This document shows positions 24,938 to 33,361 of a stretch of 64,000 nucleotides of DNA, piece by piece. The translations under genes and the position numbers were made by a program. How positions within the stretch are numbered: the stretch's first letter is position 1; every line of letters begins with the position of its first letter. The notes beneath the pieces are model-generated. The model searched no databases and was not told the origin of the DNA. It saw nothing but the letters and a program-made list of their open reading frames with translations. Origin of the DNA: Pseudanabaena minima (lineage in GTDB: Bacteria > Cyanobacteriota > Cyanobacteriia > Pseudanabaenales > Pseudanabaenaceae); assembly GCF_051131155.1 (NCBI RefSeq), contig NZ_CP159508.1, positions 310,001 through 374,000 of the forward strand, written 5' to 3'.

Positions 24938-25459
24938 TTAGCTAATCACTTCAGCGATTTCAATTACTTGACCATCGGGGTCTTTGACCAAAAAGTTAAG
25001 TGGTTTCTCGCTACGGACTTTATGTTTGATCCCTTTAATTTGAATTTGCAATAAAATCTGCTCTACACAGTCACGGTTAAAGCAAATATGCCGTCCTCGA
25101 TTGACATCAGTAGCATTTGCGCCAGGGACGATATGCAGTTGGACGTTTTTCTTAAGCAGATACCATGCGCCCTCCATGTCTGCTGAATATTGCTGCGATC
25201 GCGATCGCCTAGCTTCAGCAGGAATATAAATGGGGTCGGCAGGTGCGCCCATGCCATATTCATAGCCATAGTAATAATGTAGCGGCACGTCGGCGATCGG
25301 CAATTTCAACTCGCCTTCATAAAAATATCGCGCTTGATCGAGGTTAGAAACCATGATCGTATGTACTTTCGGTGCGCTGGTGAGAAACATCCACATGGCA
25401 ACAGCGTATGCACCGAGGAGCATAACCATGATGCCTTGAGTAGAAAAAATTGACTCCAT
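24938..25459 (-). CDS. Membrane-anchored VOC (glyoxalase-like) protein
   Basis: The 173-residue protein has one N-terminal transmembrane helix (about 10-28) followed by a glyoxalase/VOC fold (HTIMVSNLDQARYFYEGELKLP at the start, FLVKDPDGQVIEIAEV at the end). The latter is the typical C-terminal metal-ligand strand with Glu. Substrate unknown. The family is common in cyanobacteria next to primary-metabolism genes. Closed by an intrinsic terminator and separate from carA. Confidence 0.75.
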   Translation of the reverse strand: MESIFSTQGIMVMLLGAYAVAMWMFLTSAPKVHTIMVSNLDQARYFYEGELKLPIADVPLHYYYGYEYGMGAPADPIYIPAEARRSRSQQYSADMEGAWYLLKKNVQLHIVPGANATDVNRGRHICFNRDCVEQILLQIQIKGIKHKVRSEKPLNFLVKDPDGQVIEIAEVIS

Positions 25460-25575
25460 CGTAAAGTAACTACATATTAAGAGACTTAGGCTTTTAGTTT
25501 AACGCAACTGTCATGGGTTTAAGTAATTGCGTAACAGTTTGGGGATAAATCCTATGTAGTTCTGGTTTAAAAATC

Positions 25576-26331
25576 TTACCGATCGCTTGCTAAGCGTAAA
25601 ATTTTCCCTGCTAACATCGCTGCTCCGAAACCATTATCAATATTCACCACACCCACACCTGTCGCACAGGAATTAATCATCGTCAGCAAAGGTGCAAGCC
25701 CATTAAAACTAGCGCCGTAACCAATACTTGTCGGTACAGCCACAATCGGACAATCCGCCAAACCTGCAACTACACTTGCCAACGCCCCCTCCATGCCTGC
25801 AACCACAATAATCACATCAGCATCCGCGATCGCATCACGATGACTGAGCAGGCGGTGGATTCCCGCCACACCCACATCCCAAAGCCGCTTCACCCTAAAT
25901 CCGCATAACTCACCAGTCACAGCAGCTTCCTCAGCGACTGGTAGATCGGCGGTTCCTGCGGTGATGATCGTGATTGTGCCTTGCTTTTTCATGGTTGATT
26001 CACCGAGGCAGCAAATTTGGGCGATCGGGAAATATCTCAATCCGCGCAAAGATGACCAAATTTGTTCATAAACAGAAGTTGAGATTTTGGTTGCCATTAC
26101 TAAGGGATTTTTAGACTCCATCACCTGCATAATCTGGATAATTTGCTCAGGTGTTTTACCCAAGCCAAAAACCACTTCAGGAAAACCAGTTCGTAAAGCG
26201 CGATGGTGATCGATTTTGGCAAAGTCTCCCACTGACTCATAGTGGAGATATTTCAATTCTTCTAAAGCTCTCTCTGGACTGAGTTCTCCTTTCGCTACTG
26301 TTTCCAGAATTTGCTTTAAGTTGTCATGCAT
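25576..26331 (-). CDS. larB: Nickel pincer cofactor biosynthesis protein LarB
   Basis: A 251-residue protein with an N-terminal helical part (GELSPERALEELKY) and a PurE-like C-terminal domain (TAGTADLPVAEEAAVTGEL, VAGMEGALASVVAGL, PTSIGYGASFNG). LarB carboxylates and hydrolyses nicotinic acid adenine dinucleotide, the first step toward the nickel pincer nucleotide. larC and larE are not in the window, as often in cyanobacteria. A hairpin repeat sits between it and FTR1. Confidence 0.9.
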   Translation of the reverse strand: MHDNLKQILETVAKGELSPERALEELKYLHYESVGDFAKIDHHRALRTGFPEVVFGLGKTPEQIIQIMQVMESKNPLVMATKISTSVYEQIWSSLRGLRYFPIAQICCLGESTMKKQGTITIITAGTADLPVAEEAAVTGELCGFRVKRLWDVGVAGIHRLLSHRDAIADADVIIVVAGMEGALASVVAGLADCPIVAVPTSIGYGASFNGLAPLLTMINSCATGVGVVNIDNGFGAAMLAGKILRLASDR

Positions 26332-26376
26332 AGAGGTTCAATGTACTGATACTTCCAATATAGCAATGTAATACCA

Positions 26377-26429
26377 AAGCCCAAATAAATAAAGGCGGCG
26401 CTTCGCGCCGCCTTTATTTATTTGGGCTT
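26377..26429. repeat. Hairpin repeat supplying the FTR1 stop codon
   Basis: Perfect 25-bp arms from AAGCCCAAATAAATAAA through GGCGGCGC, TTC loop. The right arm extends into the 3' end of the FTR1 gene and contains its TAA (Pro-Asn-Lys-stop = CCA AAT AAA TAA). It is a strong candidate bidirectional structure between FTR1 and larB, but lacks a long T-run. Confidence 0.88.
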
Positions 26430-27334
26430 AGCGACTTATCCACAAGGCTTTGGAAATAGAGAAACCCCGCAGAAGCAAGAAACGTAAAGTAAGCGATCGC
26501 TTGTCCAAAAAATAGGCGATCGCGAAAGCCAAACATAGCTTTGAGCAAAATCCCCGGAAATTCTTTATCTGGCAGAATCTCATGGACATCCCAAACTAAA
26601 TCACCTAGTAAACAAGAAGATATTTCAGTTGTTGCCTCAGTGGGAAAACAGAGCGAAGTTTGGGAGAGCTCGGCAAAAGCTGCTACAGCTTTATCCAAAT
26701 GCCCGATCGCACTGATCACCAGCCCAGCCACGATTAGCAATAAAAAGACTCCCATCGCTTGAAAGAATACTTTGAGATTAATGCGAATCCCAAATTGAAA
26801 CAGAGCTATCCCGATCGCTACTGCTCCCACTAAACCAGCGATTGCACCAATGATTGGCACAAGTCCACCTTGCAGCTTTGCGGAAATAAAAATTACTACC
26901 TCAAACCCTTCTCGTAATACCGCGATTAAAATCAGCGTAAAAACTGCCCAACCAGCAGTCTTTTCATCAGCGATCGCCTTACCGATTTGACCCTCGATTT
27001 CTCCCTTCAGCGATTTGGCATTTTCAGTCATCCATACCAACATCCAACTCAACATAGCGATCGCGGTAAGTCCCAAAGCTCCTTGCCATAACTGCCCATA
27101 AAAAGCGGCTTGGTTTGGTTCTGTACTTTCGACTTGCTTGAGGAACCAGTTTAGTAATATCCCCACCACAAAGCTCGCCAAAACTCCTGTGCCAATGCCA
27201 CCAAATACCCAAGGATTCAGCGCACTGCGATCGGCTTTTTTGAGATATGCCATCACAATACCAACTACCAGAGCCGCTTCGACTCCCTCGCGTAAAGTAA
27301 TTGCAAAAATCGGTAATGCAGTACTAAAGTCCAT
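26414..27334 (-). CDS. FTR1-family iron permease
   Basis: From ATG 27334 (MDFSTALPIF) the product is 306 residues with about seven transmembrane helices and two REGxE motifs (LREGVEA, LREGFEV), the iron-binding signatures of FTR1/EfeU high-affinity iron transporters. A longer frame reaches 27418, but the added N-terminus does not resemble the family. The last residues SPNK and the stop lie in a palindromic repeat. No efeO/efeB neighbour. Confidence 0.88.
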   Translation of the reverse strand: MDFSTALPIFAITLREGVEAALVVGIVMAYLKKADRSALNPWVFGGIGTGVLASFVVGILLNWFLKQVESTEPNQAAFYGQLWQGALGLTAIAMLSWMLVWMTENAKSLKGEIEGQIGKAIADEKTAGWAVFTLILIAVLREGFEVVIFISAKLQGGLVPIIGAIAGLVGAVAIGIALFQFGIRINLKVFFQAMGVFLLLIVAGLVISAIGHLDKAVAAFAELSQTSLCFPTEATTEISSCLLGDLVWDVHEILPDKEFPGILLKAMFGFRDRLFFGQAIAYFTFLASAGFLYFQSLVDKSLSPNK

Positions 27335-27427
27335 ACAAGTTTCCTTATTGACTGGCAACATCCAGCCTAGCTTTAAAAAAGTAGTAAATACGTTGATCGT
27401 GTTTGAGTTAACCAGCACCCAAAACGA

Positions 27428-28588
27428 TTAGAAAGCACTCACCCGAACCCATTGCTGACTCATGGTTTGCTCATAAAGAGCTTCTAAGCGATCGATATTT
27501 TTCACTAGAGTATAGCGATCTAGAACTCTTTGTCTTGCCTTGATACCAATAATTTTTGCCATCTCTGGGTGATCAGCAAACAAAGGTAAAAGCGTACAAA
27601 GTTGCGAAGTTACCTTATGAGAATCAAGAATAATTCCCGCACCATTCTCTATTACTTCACCATCTGCGCCCACATCTGTCGCTATACAAGCCACACCGCA
27701 AGACATCGCTTCTAGCAGTGATAGAGATAAACCCTCTACTAGCGAAGGTAAAATAAACACATCCGTCCCACGCAAAATCTCAATCCGTCTCTGCTCATCG
27801 GCAATATATCCCATCCAAACAATGCTGGGATCATTGCCATAAAAAGTCTTCAAACCTGCTAACAAAGGTCCAGTCCCAACGATCGCTAGTTTGCAACCCT
27901 CTGGCATTCGGCTTTTACGCCACGCTTTGAGTAAAGCTTCAACATTTTTCTCCGCAGCTAGACGACCTTGATAGAGAAAAAGTACATCAGCTTTCAGTTC
28001 CTCTTTAATATTTGAAGCCCCTGGAGAATAGCGATCGCTATCGACTCCATTGGGAATAACGGCAATTCTGGTATTAGGAACTCCTAATTTATTTAGCAGT
28101 TCTTTTTGAATATTAGAGAAGATAATGACTTGATTGTAGTCAGCTAAGGATGGTGCATAAATTTGATAGGTGAGTTGCTGTGTACTAGAGGCAAGGTTAC
28201 GCCGCTTCAGGTCAAAGGGTTGATGAAATGTAGCTACAAGGGGTAAATCGAGTTCGGCACAAATTTCTGGCAATCGAAAATCGAGAGGGGATATAGCAAG
28301 GGATGCATGAATCAGATCGGGCTTTAGCGATCGCAAAGAATCAACAAGAATCTTATTTGCTCTTAAGGATGGAACCGTGTAAATAGTGGATTTGTAGAGG
28401 AACGGTAAGGCGACATCTTGCGTTTCTTGAGCATGTTCTTCTATCTCATCATGGTCTGAATCACTTTCAGGGGCAAAATGCATAAAGCTGACACGATGCC
28501 CGCGATCGAGTAACGCATTTGTAATTTCGCGACTATAGGTCACGTTGCCACAAGCAGGCGATTTTTTACCTAACCATGCAATATGCAT
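27428..28588 (-). CDS. Glycosyltransferase family 4 protein
   Basis: A 386-residue GT-B enzyme. The N-terminal half has CGNVTYSREITNALLDRGHRVSF and the C-terminal GT4 domain contains PNGVDSDRYSP, FLYQGRLAAEKNVEALLKAW, and EGLSLSLLEAMSCGVACIATDVGADGE with the nucleotide-sugar-binding E-x7-E pattern. It transfers a sugar from a nucleotide donor to an unknown acceptor. Upstream at about 28629-28650 is half of a GC-core hairpin, a decayed repeat. Confidence 0.9.
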   Translation of the reverse strand: MHIAWLGKKSPACGNVTYSREITNALLDRGHRVSFMHFAPESDSDHDEIEEHAQETQDVALPFLYKSTIYTVPSLRANKILVDSLRSLKPDLIHASLAISPLDFRLPEICAELDLPLVATFHQPFDLKRRNLASSTQQLTYQIYAPSLADYNQVIIFSNIQKELLNKLGVPNTRIAVIPNGVDSDRYSPGASNIKEELKADVLFLYQGRLAAEKNVEALLKAWRKSRMPEGCKLAIVGTGPLLAGLKTFYGNDPSIVWMGYIADEQRRIEILRGTDVFILPSLVEGLSLSLLEAMSCGVACIATDVGADGEVIENGAGIILDSHKVTSQLCTLLPLFADHPEMAKIIGIKARQRVLDRYTLVKNIDRLEALYEQTMSQQWVRVSAF

Positions 28589-28686
28589 GAACTACACCAC
28601 ATTATTACCAAAGGTATAATACCAAAACTAGTGGCGGCGCGAAGTGTTGGGGCTATCTTTCAAGGTAATTGTGTTGCGGTCGCAAT

Positions 28687-28723
28687 ATAAAAAGAACAGC
28701 TAGCACGAAGTGCTAGCTGTTCT
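28687..28723 (-). terminator. Terminator after tRNA-Lys
   Basis: Perfect 14-bp arms AGAACAGCTAGCAC with a GAA loop. On the minus strand the hairpin is followed by TTTTTAT, 12 bp beyond the tRNA 3' end. Confidence 0.85.
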
Positions 28724-28734
28724 GAGGTATTTTA

Positions 28735-28806
<72 letters not shown>

Positions 28807-28884
28807 ATTTATAGTGAAGAACGTAAACTTTTATATGCATTCCGCACATGTGTTTTTTACGCGCTTGGCTAGTCTAACATGCAT

Positions 28885-30237
28885 TTAGCAAATTACGCCA
28901 GTTAAACTAAAGGGTCTTACCTCAGTAATTTTTATCGAAAGAGTCTGACCGATTAGTTCAGCTAATGATTTGCCAGTTGTGTTCTCGGTAAAGGCAATCC
29001 GATTAGTGCGGGTACGTCCCATAATTTGGTTAGGATTTTTATGATTTGTCCCTTCAATCATGATTTCTTCGATGCGTCCAGCGTAACGCTGCGATCGCAA
29101 AGCCGCATTTTGATTAACGGCATGGTTAAGACGCTGGAGGCGATCGCTTTTAATTTCTTCACTCAACTGATGCTCCCAAACTGCCGCAGGTGTACCAGGA
29201 CGAGGAGAATAAGCTGCCGTATTCACCAAATCGAAGCCAATATCATTTACCAACTGCACTGTGCGCTCAAACTGCTCCTCGGTTTCCCCAGGGAAAGCAA
29301 CGATCGCATCAGCAGTAATCGCCGCATCGGGCATAATCTCGCGAATGTCGTCAATAATGCGGCGGTAGCGCTCGTGGGTATAGCCGCGAGCCATTGCTTT
29401 GAGAATATCGTTGTCACCTGACTGAAAAGGAATATGGAAATGTTCGCAAACCTTCGGCAATTCGGCACAAGCTTTGATTAGGCGAGAACTAAAGTAACGG
29501 GGGTGACTGGTGGCGTATCGAATGCGATCGATCCCCTCGACATCATGGACGTAATAAAGCAAGTCCGTAAAGGTAATCTTGCCACCAATCCCTGCACCGA
29601 TCCCACCTGCGGGCAAGTCGCGCCCATAGGCATCAATGTTTTGTCCAAGTAAAGTAATTTCTTTGTAGCCCTGAGCTGCCAACTTTTCAATTTCTTGACG
29701 AATTACTTCGGGGGTACGTGATTGTTCACGACCACGTACTGAGGGGACGATGCAATAGGTACAGTTTTCATTACAGCCATAAATGACATTGACCCAAGCA
29801 GATACGGAGCTATTGCGGCGTGGGGTGGTGATGTCTTCTTCGATATAGGCTTCTTCTGTGGCAACTACTTGATTACCATTAAATACCTGTGCCAACAGAT
29901 CGCCGAGGCGATTGACATGTTGAGGACCCATCACTAGATCAAGTTCAGGTACTCTTCGCAATAGTGCTTCACCTTCTTGCTGGGCAACACAGCCAGCCAC
30001 AACCAAGGTTAATTTAGGGTTGTCACGTTTGCGCTTGGCTTGTCGTCCTAGGTACGAATAAACTTTCTGCTCGGCATTGTCACGAATGCTGCAAGTGTTA
30101 TACAAAATCAGGTCGGCTGTTTCGCTTTCCTCGGTTGACTGATAGCCCATATCTTCCAAAACGCCAGCCATGCGTTCGGAGTCGGCTTTGTTCATTTGGC
30201 AGCCGAAGGTGACGATGTGATATTTCTGAGCAGTCAT
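28885..30237 (-). CDS. miaB: tRNA-2-methylthio-N6-dimethylallyladenosine synthase
   Basis: A 450-residue radical SAM methylthiotransferase. The N-terminal UPF0004 domain has CQMNKADSERM, CSIRDNAE and GCVAQQEG, with three cluster cysteines. The radical SAM motif is CNENCTYC, and a C-terminal TRAM domain follows. It adds the 2-methylthio group at position 37 of i6A-containing tRNAs using two 4Fe-4S clusters. Length and motifs match MiaB rather than MtaB/RimO. Confidence 0.95.
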   Translation of the reverse strand: MTAQKYHIVTFGCQMNKADSERMAGVLEDMGYQSTEESETADLILYNTCSIRDNAEQKVYSYLGRQAKRKRDNPKLTLVVAGCVAQQEGEALLRRVPELDLVMGPQHVNRLGDLLAQVFNGNQVVATEEAYIEEDITTPRRNSSVSAWVNVIYGCNENCTYCIVPSVRGREQSRTPEVIRQEIEKLAAQGYKEITLLGQNIDAYGRDLPAGGIGAGIGGKITFTDLLYYVHDVEGIDRIRYATSHPRYFSSRLIKACAELPKVCEHFHIPFQSGDNDILKAMARGYTHERYRRIIDDIREIMPDAAITADAIVAFPGETEEQFERTVQLVNDIGFDLVNTAAYSPRPGTPAAVWEHQLSEEIKSDRLQRLNHAVNQNAALRSQRYAGRIEEIMIEGTNHKNPNQIMGRTRTNRIAFTENTTGKSLAELIGQTLSIKITEVRPFSLTGVIC

Positions 30238-30400
30238 GAAAGTGTTTAACCAAGCCGAAATTATTGCTGTCCTATTCTAATATCTTTCAGCATGGATTGT
30301 TTAGTAAGTGTTTAGCTTTGGGGCGATCGCCAATGAAAACCTTTAAATTTCAGGCTATACTTAGGCTATACATTTACTGTAAGAATAATCGCCAAAAGCT

Positions 30401-30649
30401 ATGTTGGTTAAGGTTCAGAAATGGGGCAATAGTCAGGGAATTAGACTCAGTAAAGAAGTTTTAGCTGAGGCAAATATTTTGGTTGGTGATGAGCTAGAGA
30501 TTATCTCTACAAAAGATCAACTTGTCATCAAGCCAGTTCGCAAAATTCGTGGTAAGTATCAGCTTCAAGATTTAGTTTCTCAAATACCTCAAGACTATAA
30601 GCCGCAAGAAGAGGATTGGGGATCTGCTGTAGGTTTGGAAGCTTGGTAG
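30401..30649 (+). CDS. mazE: MazE-type antitoxin (AbrB/SpoVT fold)
   Basis: An 82-residue protein starting VKVQKWGNSQGIRLSKEVL, the swapped-hairpin AbrB DNA-binding domain of MazE, with an acidic C-terminal tail (EEDWGSA) that normally binds the toxin. Its TAG is followed at once by the ATG of mazF. Upstream, AGGCTATACTTAGGCTATAC at 30352-30371 is a direct repeat and a plausible autoregulation site. Confidence 0.9.
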   Translation: MLVKVQKWGNSQGIRLSKEVLAEANILVGDELEIISTKDQLVIKPVRKIRGKYQLQDLVSQIPQDYKPQEEDWGSAVGLEAW

Positions 30650-30985
30650 ATGGCTAATTACATTCCCAAAAAAGGAGATTTGATAATTCTCACTTTTGAT
30701 CCACAATCAGGGCATGAGCAAAAGGGAAGGCGACCTGCTCTAGTCGTGAGTAATAGTCTCTTTAATCAACATACGGGTTTAGCGATCGTCTGTCCTATTA
30801 CAAACACTAAGCGTGATTTCCCATTTCATGTGGCGATCTCTAATAGCAAGACTCTAACAGGCTATGTAATGGTAGAGCAAGTAAAGTCTATCGATTACAA
30901 ATCAAGAAAAGTAAAATTGATAGAAGCTGCTTCAGAAGATCTAATGGCTGAGGTTTTAAGCATTTTGGATGCTTGTATTTATTAA
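30650..30985 (+). CDS. mazF: MazF-type mRNA interferase toxin
   Basis: A 111-residue PemK/MazF protein: YIPKKGDLIILTFDPQSGHEQKGRRPALVVS contains the conserved Gly and Arg, followed by CPITNTKRDFPFHV and GYVMVEQVKSID. Such toxins cut single-stranded RNA at short sequence motifs. Adjacent to mazE with no spacer. Length normal, so probably functional. Confidence 0.93.
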   Translation: MANYIPKKGDLIILTFDPQSGHEQKGRRPALVVSNSLFNQHTGLAIVCPITNTKRDFPFHVAISNSKTLTGYVMVEQVKSIDYKSRKVKLIEAASEDLMAEVLSILDACIY

Positions 30986-31120
30986 AACTGAGTTTGAGGT
31001 TTAGTACCGTTGTGAATCAATGCGTGATCTTGACCTAATTCATTTGAAAAATATAGCGATCACATATCTCCAGTGCTAAATTGTTTGTAAAGTTGTAAAA
31101 TTTCACAATAAATTACTTAG

Positions 31121-32035
31121 ATGTTGGATAAAATGGGAGTTAATAAAAGAGTTTTTGCAAGCTTGTCTGAGCAAGCTAACTTTTACAAATTGAAGGAAAA
31201 TTGGGAAGGGCAGAAAGAATATCGTATCTATCATAATTTGCCCTTTCTCATTATCTTTAATATTGATGAGATTACTGATATATCAGACATTGAAAAATCT
31301 CGATTAAAGAAGACAAGTATTGACTTTACTATATGTAATAAAATAGATGAACCTTTGATTTGTATTGACTTTGATGGTTTAGGACAAGGGGTTAATCTGG
31401 GTAGTCAGTATTATTCAAATCGTAAAGTTGGTTTTTGGAGAAAAGAAATTACTGAATTGAAGCTAAGAATCGCTCATACTTTTCTGTTCCCATATTTTGT
31501 AGTTGGGTCTAGACACTTTAACGATCTTGGGGAGAAAATAAAACTTACAATAGTTGACGGAATTATTGGAGCAATTCTATCTAGAAGAGATTTTGATAGA
31601 AGATTTCATGAAGATCTTTTCCCTGAAGGTGCGGGGTGGTCACAAGAAGAATATGAAATTCTGAGTGCTAAGGAACAATACAAAATTTTTAAGCAATGGG
31701 CTATTGGTATAGAAGTTGAGACAGAGTTAGATAATAATCCAATAGCAAGAGAAATTAGTAGGCTCTCTCATAAACTTAATGCTTGGTCACATTCTTTAAA
31801 AACCATGAGTCTTCCTTCTTCGGGAACTGAAGAAAAGGTTTTGCGTGGCTCGAAAGTTATTATCCACTCACAATCATTTGGAGATATTGAAGAACAAGTC
31901 TACTTACCAAATTTCAAAGTTTCTGGATTCTCTGCTAGTTATCTTGCTGAGCAAATTGCTCGGTTATTGGCGCTGGAAAAATTGAGAGTATTAACAGAAA
32001 ATGGAGGCAAAAAAGTATCTCAGAATGATCAATAA
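31121..32035 (+). CDS. Hypothetical protein with DUF2726-like nuclease core
   Basis: A 304-residue protein I do not firmly recognise. Residues about 55-85 read SIDFTICNKIDEPLICIDFDG, similar to the DUF2726/PD-(D/E)XK pattern (D...hhhxDxDG), though the usual (E)xK is replaced by Asp. The C-terminus is helical. AT-rich with no HIP1 site, lying between mazEF and the polynucleotide kinase gene; likely acquired. A defence-related nuclease is possible but unproven. ATG 31133 is an alternative start. Confidence 0.55.
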   Translation: MLDKMGVNKRVFASLSEQANFYKLKENWEGQKEYRIYHNLPFLIIFNIDEITDISDIEKSRLKKTSIDFTICNKIDEPLICIDFDGLGQGVNLGSQYYSNRKVGFWRKEITELKLRIAHTFLFPYFVVGSRHFNDLGEKIKLTIVDGIIGAILSRRDFDRRFHEDLFPEGAGWSQEEYEILSAKEQYKIFKQWAIGIEVETELDNNPIAREISRLSHKLNAWSHSLKTMSLPSSGTEEKVLRGSKVIIHSQSFGDIEEQVYLPNFKVSGFSASYLAEQIARLLALEKLRVLTENGGKKVSQNDQ

Positions 32036-32179
32036 TTATTGACCGCTCGGACGTAACACATCATTTTTTTGCACATTTAGGAAAGCTATAAGTTATTGTC
32101 TTTATTGATGAGGCATGTGAAGCGATCGCGTGATCGCCAATATATTAGAACGATGCAAACAAAAAACTGACGGGAATAT

Positions 32180-33025
32180 ATGTTGACAGTTTATTTCACA
32201 ATTGGTTTACCTGCTTCTGGTAAATCCACATGGGCTAAAGCTAAAGTAGATAAATCACCCAATGCAATTAAGCGGGTAAATAAAGACGAACTTCGTGCCA
32301 TGCTTGATAATTCCTACCATTCCAAAGGTAATGAAAAATTTGTTTTAAATATGCAAGATCTGATAATTAAATCAGCGTTAGAGGAAGGGAAGCATGTGAT
32401 CGTCGATAATACACATCTTGCCCCCAAACATGAAGCACGGATTAGAGAACTAATTAAGGGCTTAGCAGTTCTAGAAATAGTAGACTTTCGGCATGTACCT
32501 CTAGAGACTTGTATTGAGAGAGATTTGAAGCGGTTTAACTCAGTCGGCGAGAAAGTAATTCGCGATATGTACAATCAATTTATCGCACCACCTAGAAAAC
32601 CCCAACCTGCTTATAATCCAGACTTACCCGATGCGATTATCTGTGATTTAGATGGAACCATTGCTTTGATTGGCGATCGCAGTCCCTATGATGGTGCTAG
32701 CTGTGAGAAAGATTTAGTAAATGAGCCAGTACGCTCCATTTTGCAGACATCAGGAAAAGCGATCGTGTTTGTGTCTGGAAGGGAGGATAAATACAAGCCT
32801 CAAACCTTGGCATGGTTGGAGAAGCATGGGATCGAATTTGAGAGTCTCTATATGCGAAAGTCTGGTGATATGCGAAAAGACAGCATTGTCAAGAAGGAAA
32901 TTTATGATCAATTTATTCTTGATAAATACAATGTTGCCTTTGTGCTGGACGATCGCGATCAAGTTGTTAGAGTCTGGCGAGATCTGGGTTTAACCTGCTT
33001 GCAAGTTGATTACGGTGATTTCTAG
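32180..33025 (+). CDS. T4 Pnkp-like polynucleotide kinase/phosphatase
   Basis: The 281-residue protein combines a P-loop kinase (Walker A GLPASGKST, Lys15; VNKDELR; VIVDNTH) at residues 1-140 with a HAD phosphatase at about 150-281 (nucleophile Asp156 in CDLDGT, then VFVSGRED and VLDDRDQ). This order and length (T4 Pnkp is 301 residues) match phage T4 polynucleotide kinase/3'-phosphatase, which heals broken RNA ends before ligation. No RNA ligase gene is in the window. Its neighbours include an RNase toxin and a PARIS-like pair, suggesting tRNA or RNA repair; that link is inference. Confidence 0.85.
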   Translation: MLTVYFTIGLPASGKSTWAKAKVDKSPNAIKRVNKDELRAMLDNSYHSKGNEKFVLNMQDLIIKSALEEGKHVIVDNTHLAPKHEARIRELIKGLAVLEIVDFRHVPLETCIERDLKRFNSVGEKVIRDMYNQFIAPPRKPQPAYNPDLPDAIICDLDGTIALIGDRSPYDGASCEKDLVNEPVRSILQTSGKAIVFVSGREDKYKPQTLAWLEKHGIEFESLYMRKSGDMRKDSIVKKEIYDQFILDKYNVAFVLDDRDQVVRVWRDLGLTCLQVDYGDF

Positions 33026-33037
33026 CTTTGATAGCTT

Positions 33038-33082
33038 CCAAAGTAAGAGTGGCGGCGCTTCGCGCCGCCACTCTTACTTTGG
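33038..33082. repeat. GC-core hairpin repeat after the Pnkp-like gene
   Basis: Perfect 21-bp arms CCAAAGTAAGAGTGGCGGCGC with a TTC loop, 13 bp after the gene, followed by GGGTTTTGATTTTTC. It may terminate the transcript. Confidence 0.82.
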
Positions 33083-33193
33083 GTTTTGATTTTTCTTGTA
33101 TGGCTATAGCAATAATCACCAAAGTTTTGGGCAAAGCTGTCCTAATCGTTATAATACAATTAGGAAATTATTAAAATTTGTAAGAATTTATAT

Positions 33194-33311
33194 AGGTTTG
33201 CCCAACATATAAGTACCTTGGCATAACTAAAAACCAGAGCTAAAATGTGGCGCACGCTGAGCGTGTGACACATTTTAGGGTTTGCCCACGTACTTATCAT
33301 GTTGCAAACCT
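33194..33311. mobile_element. MITE-like element upstream of alaS
   Basis: A 118-bp element with imperfect terminal repeats AGGTTTGCCCAACATATAAG against AGGTTTGCAACATGATAAG, and an inner hairpin AAAATGTGGCGCACGC/GCGTGTGACACATTTT at 33242-33277. It is related to the hairpin at 2300-2338 by the TGTGGCGCACGC core. It ends 50 bp before alaS. The remaining part of the 33026-33361 gap holds no gene. Confidence 0.75.
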
Positions 33312-33361
33312 GCTAAATTTCCCTGAACATTTATCTGCTGTCTGCATTAATCTAAACTTTT

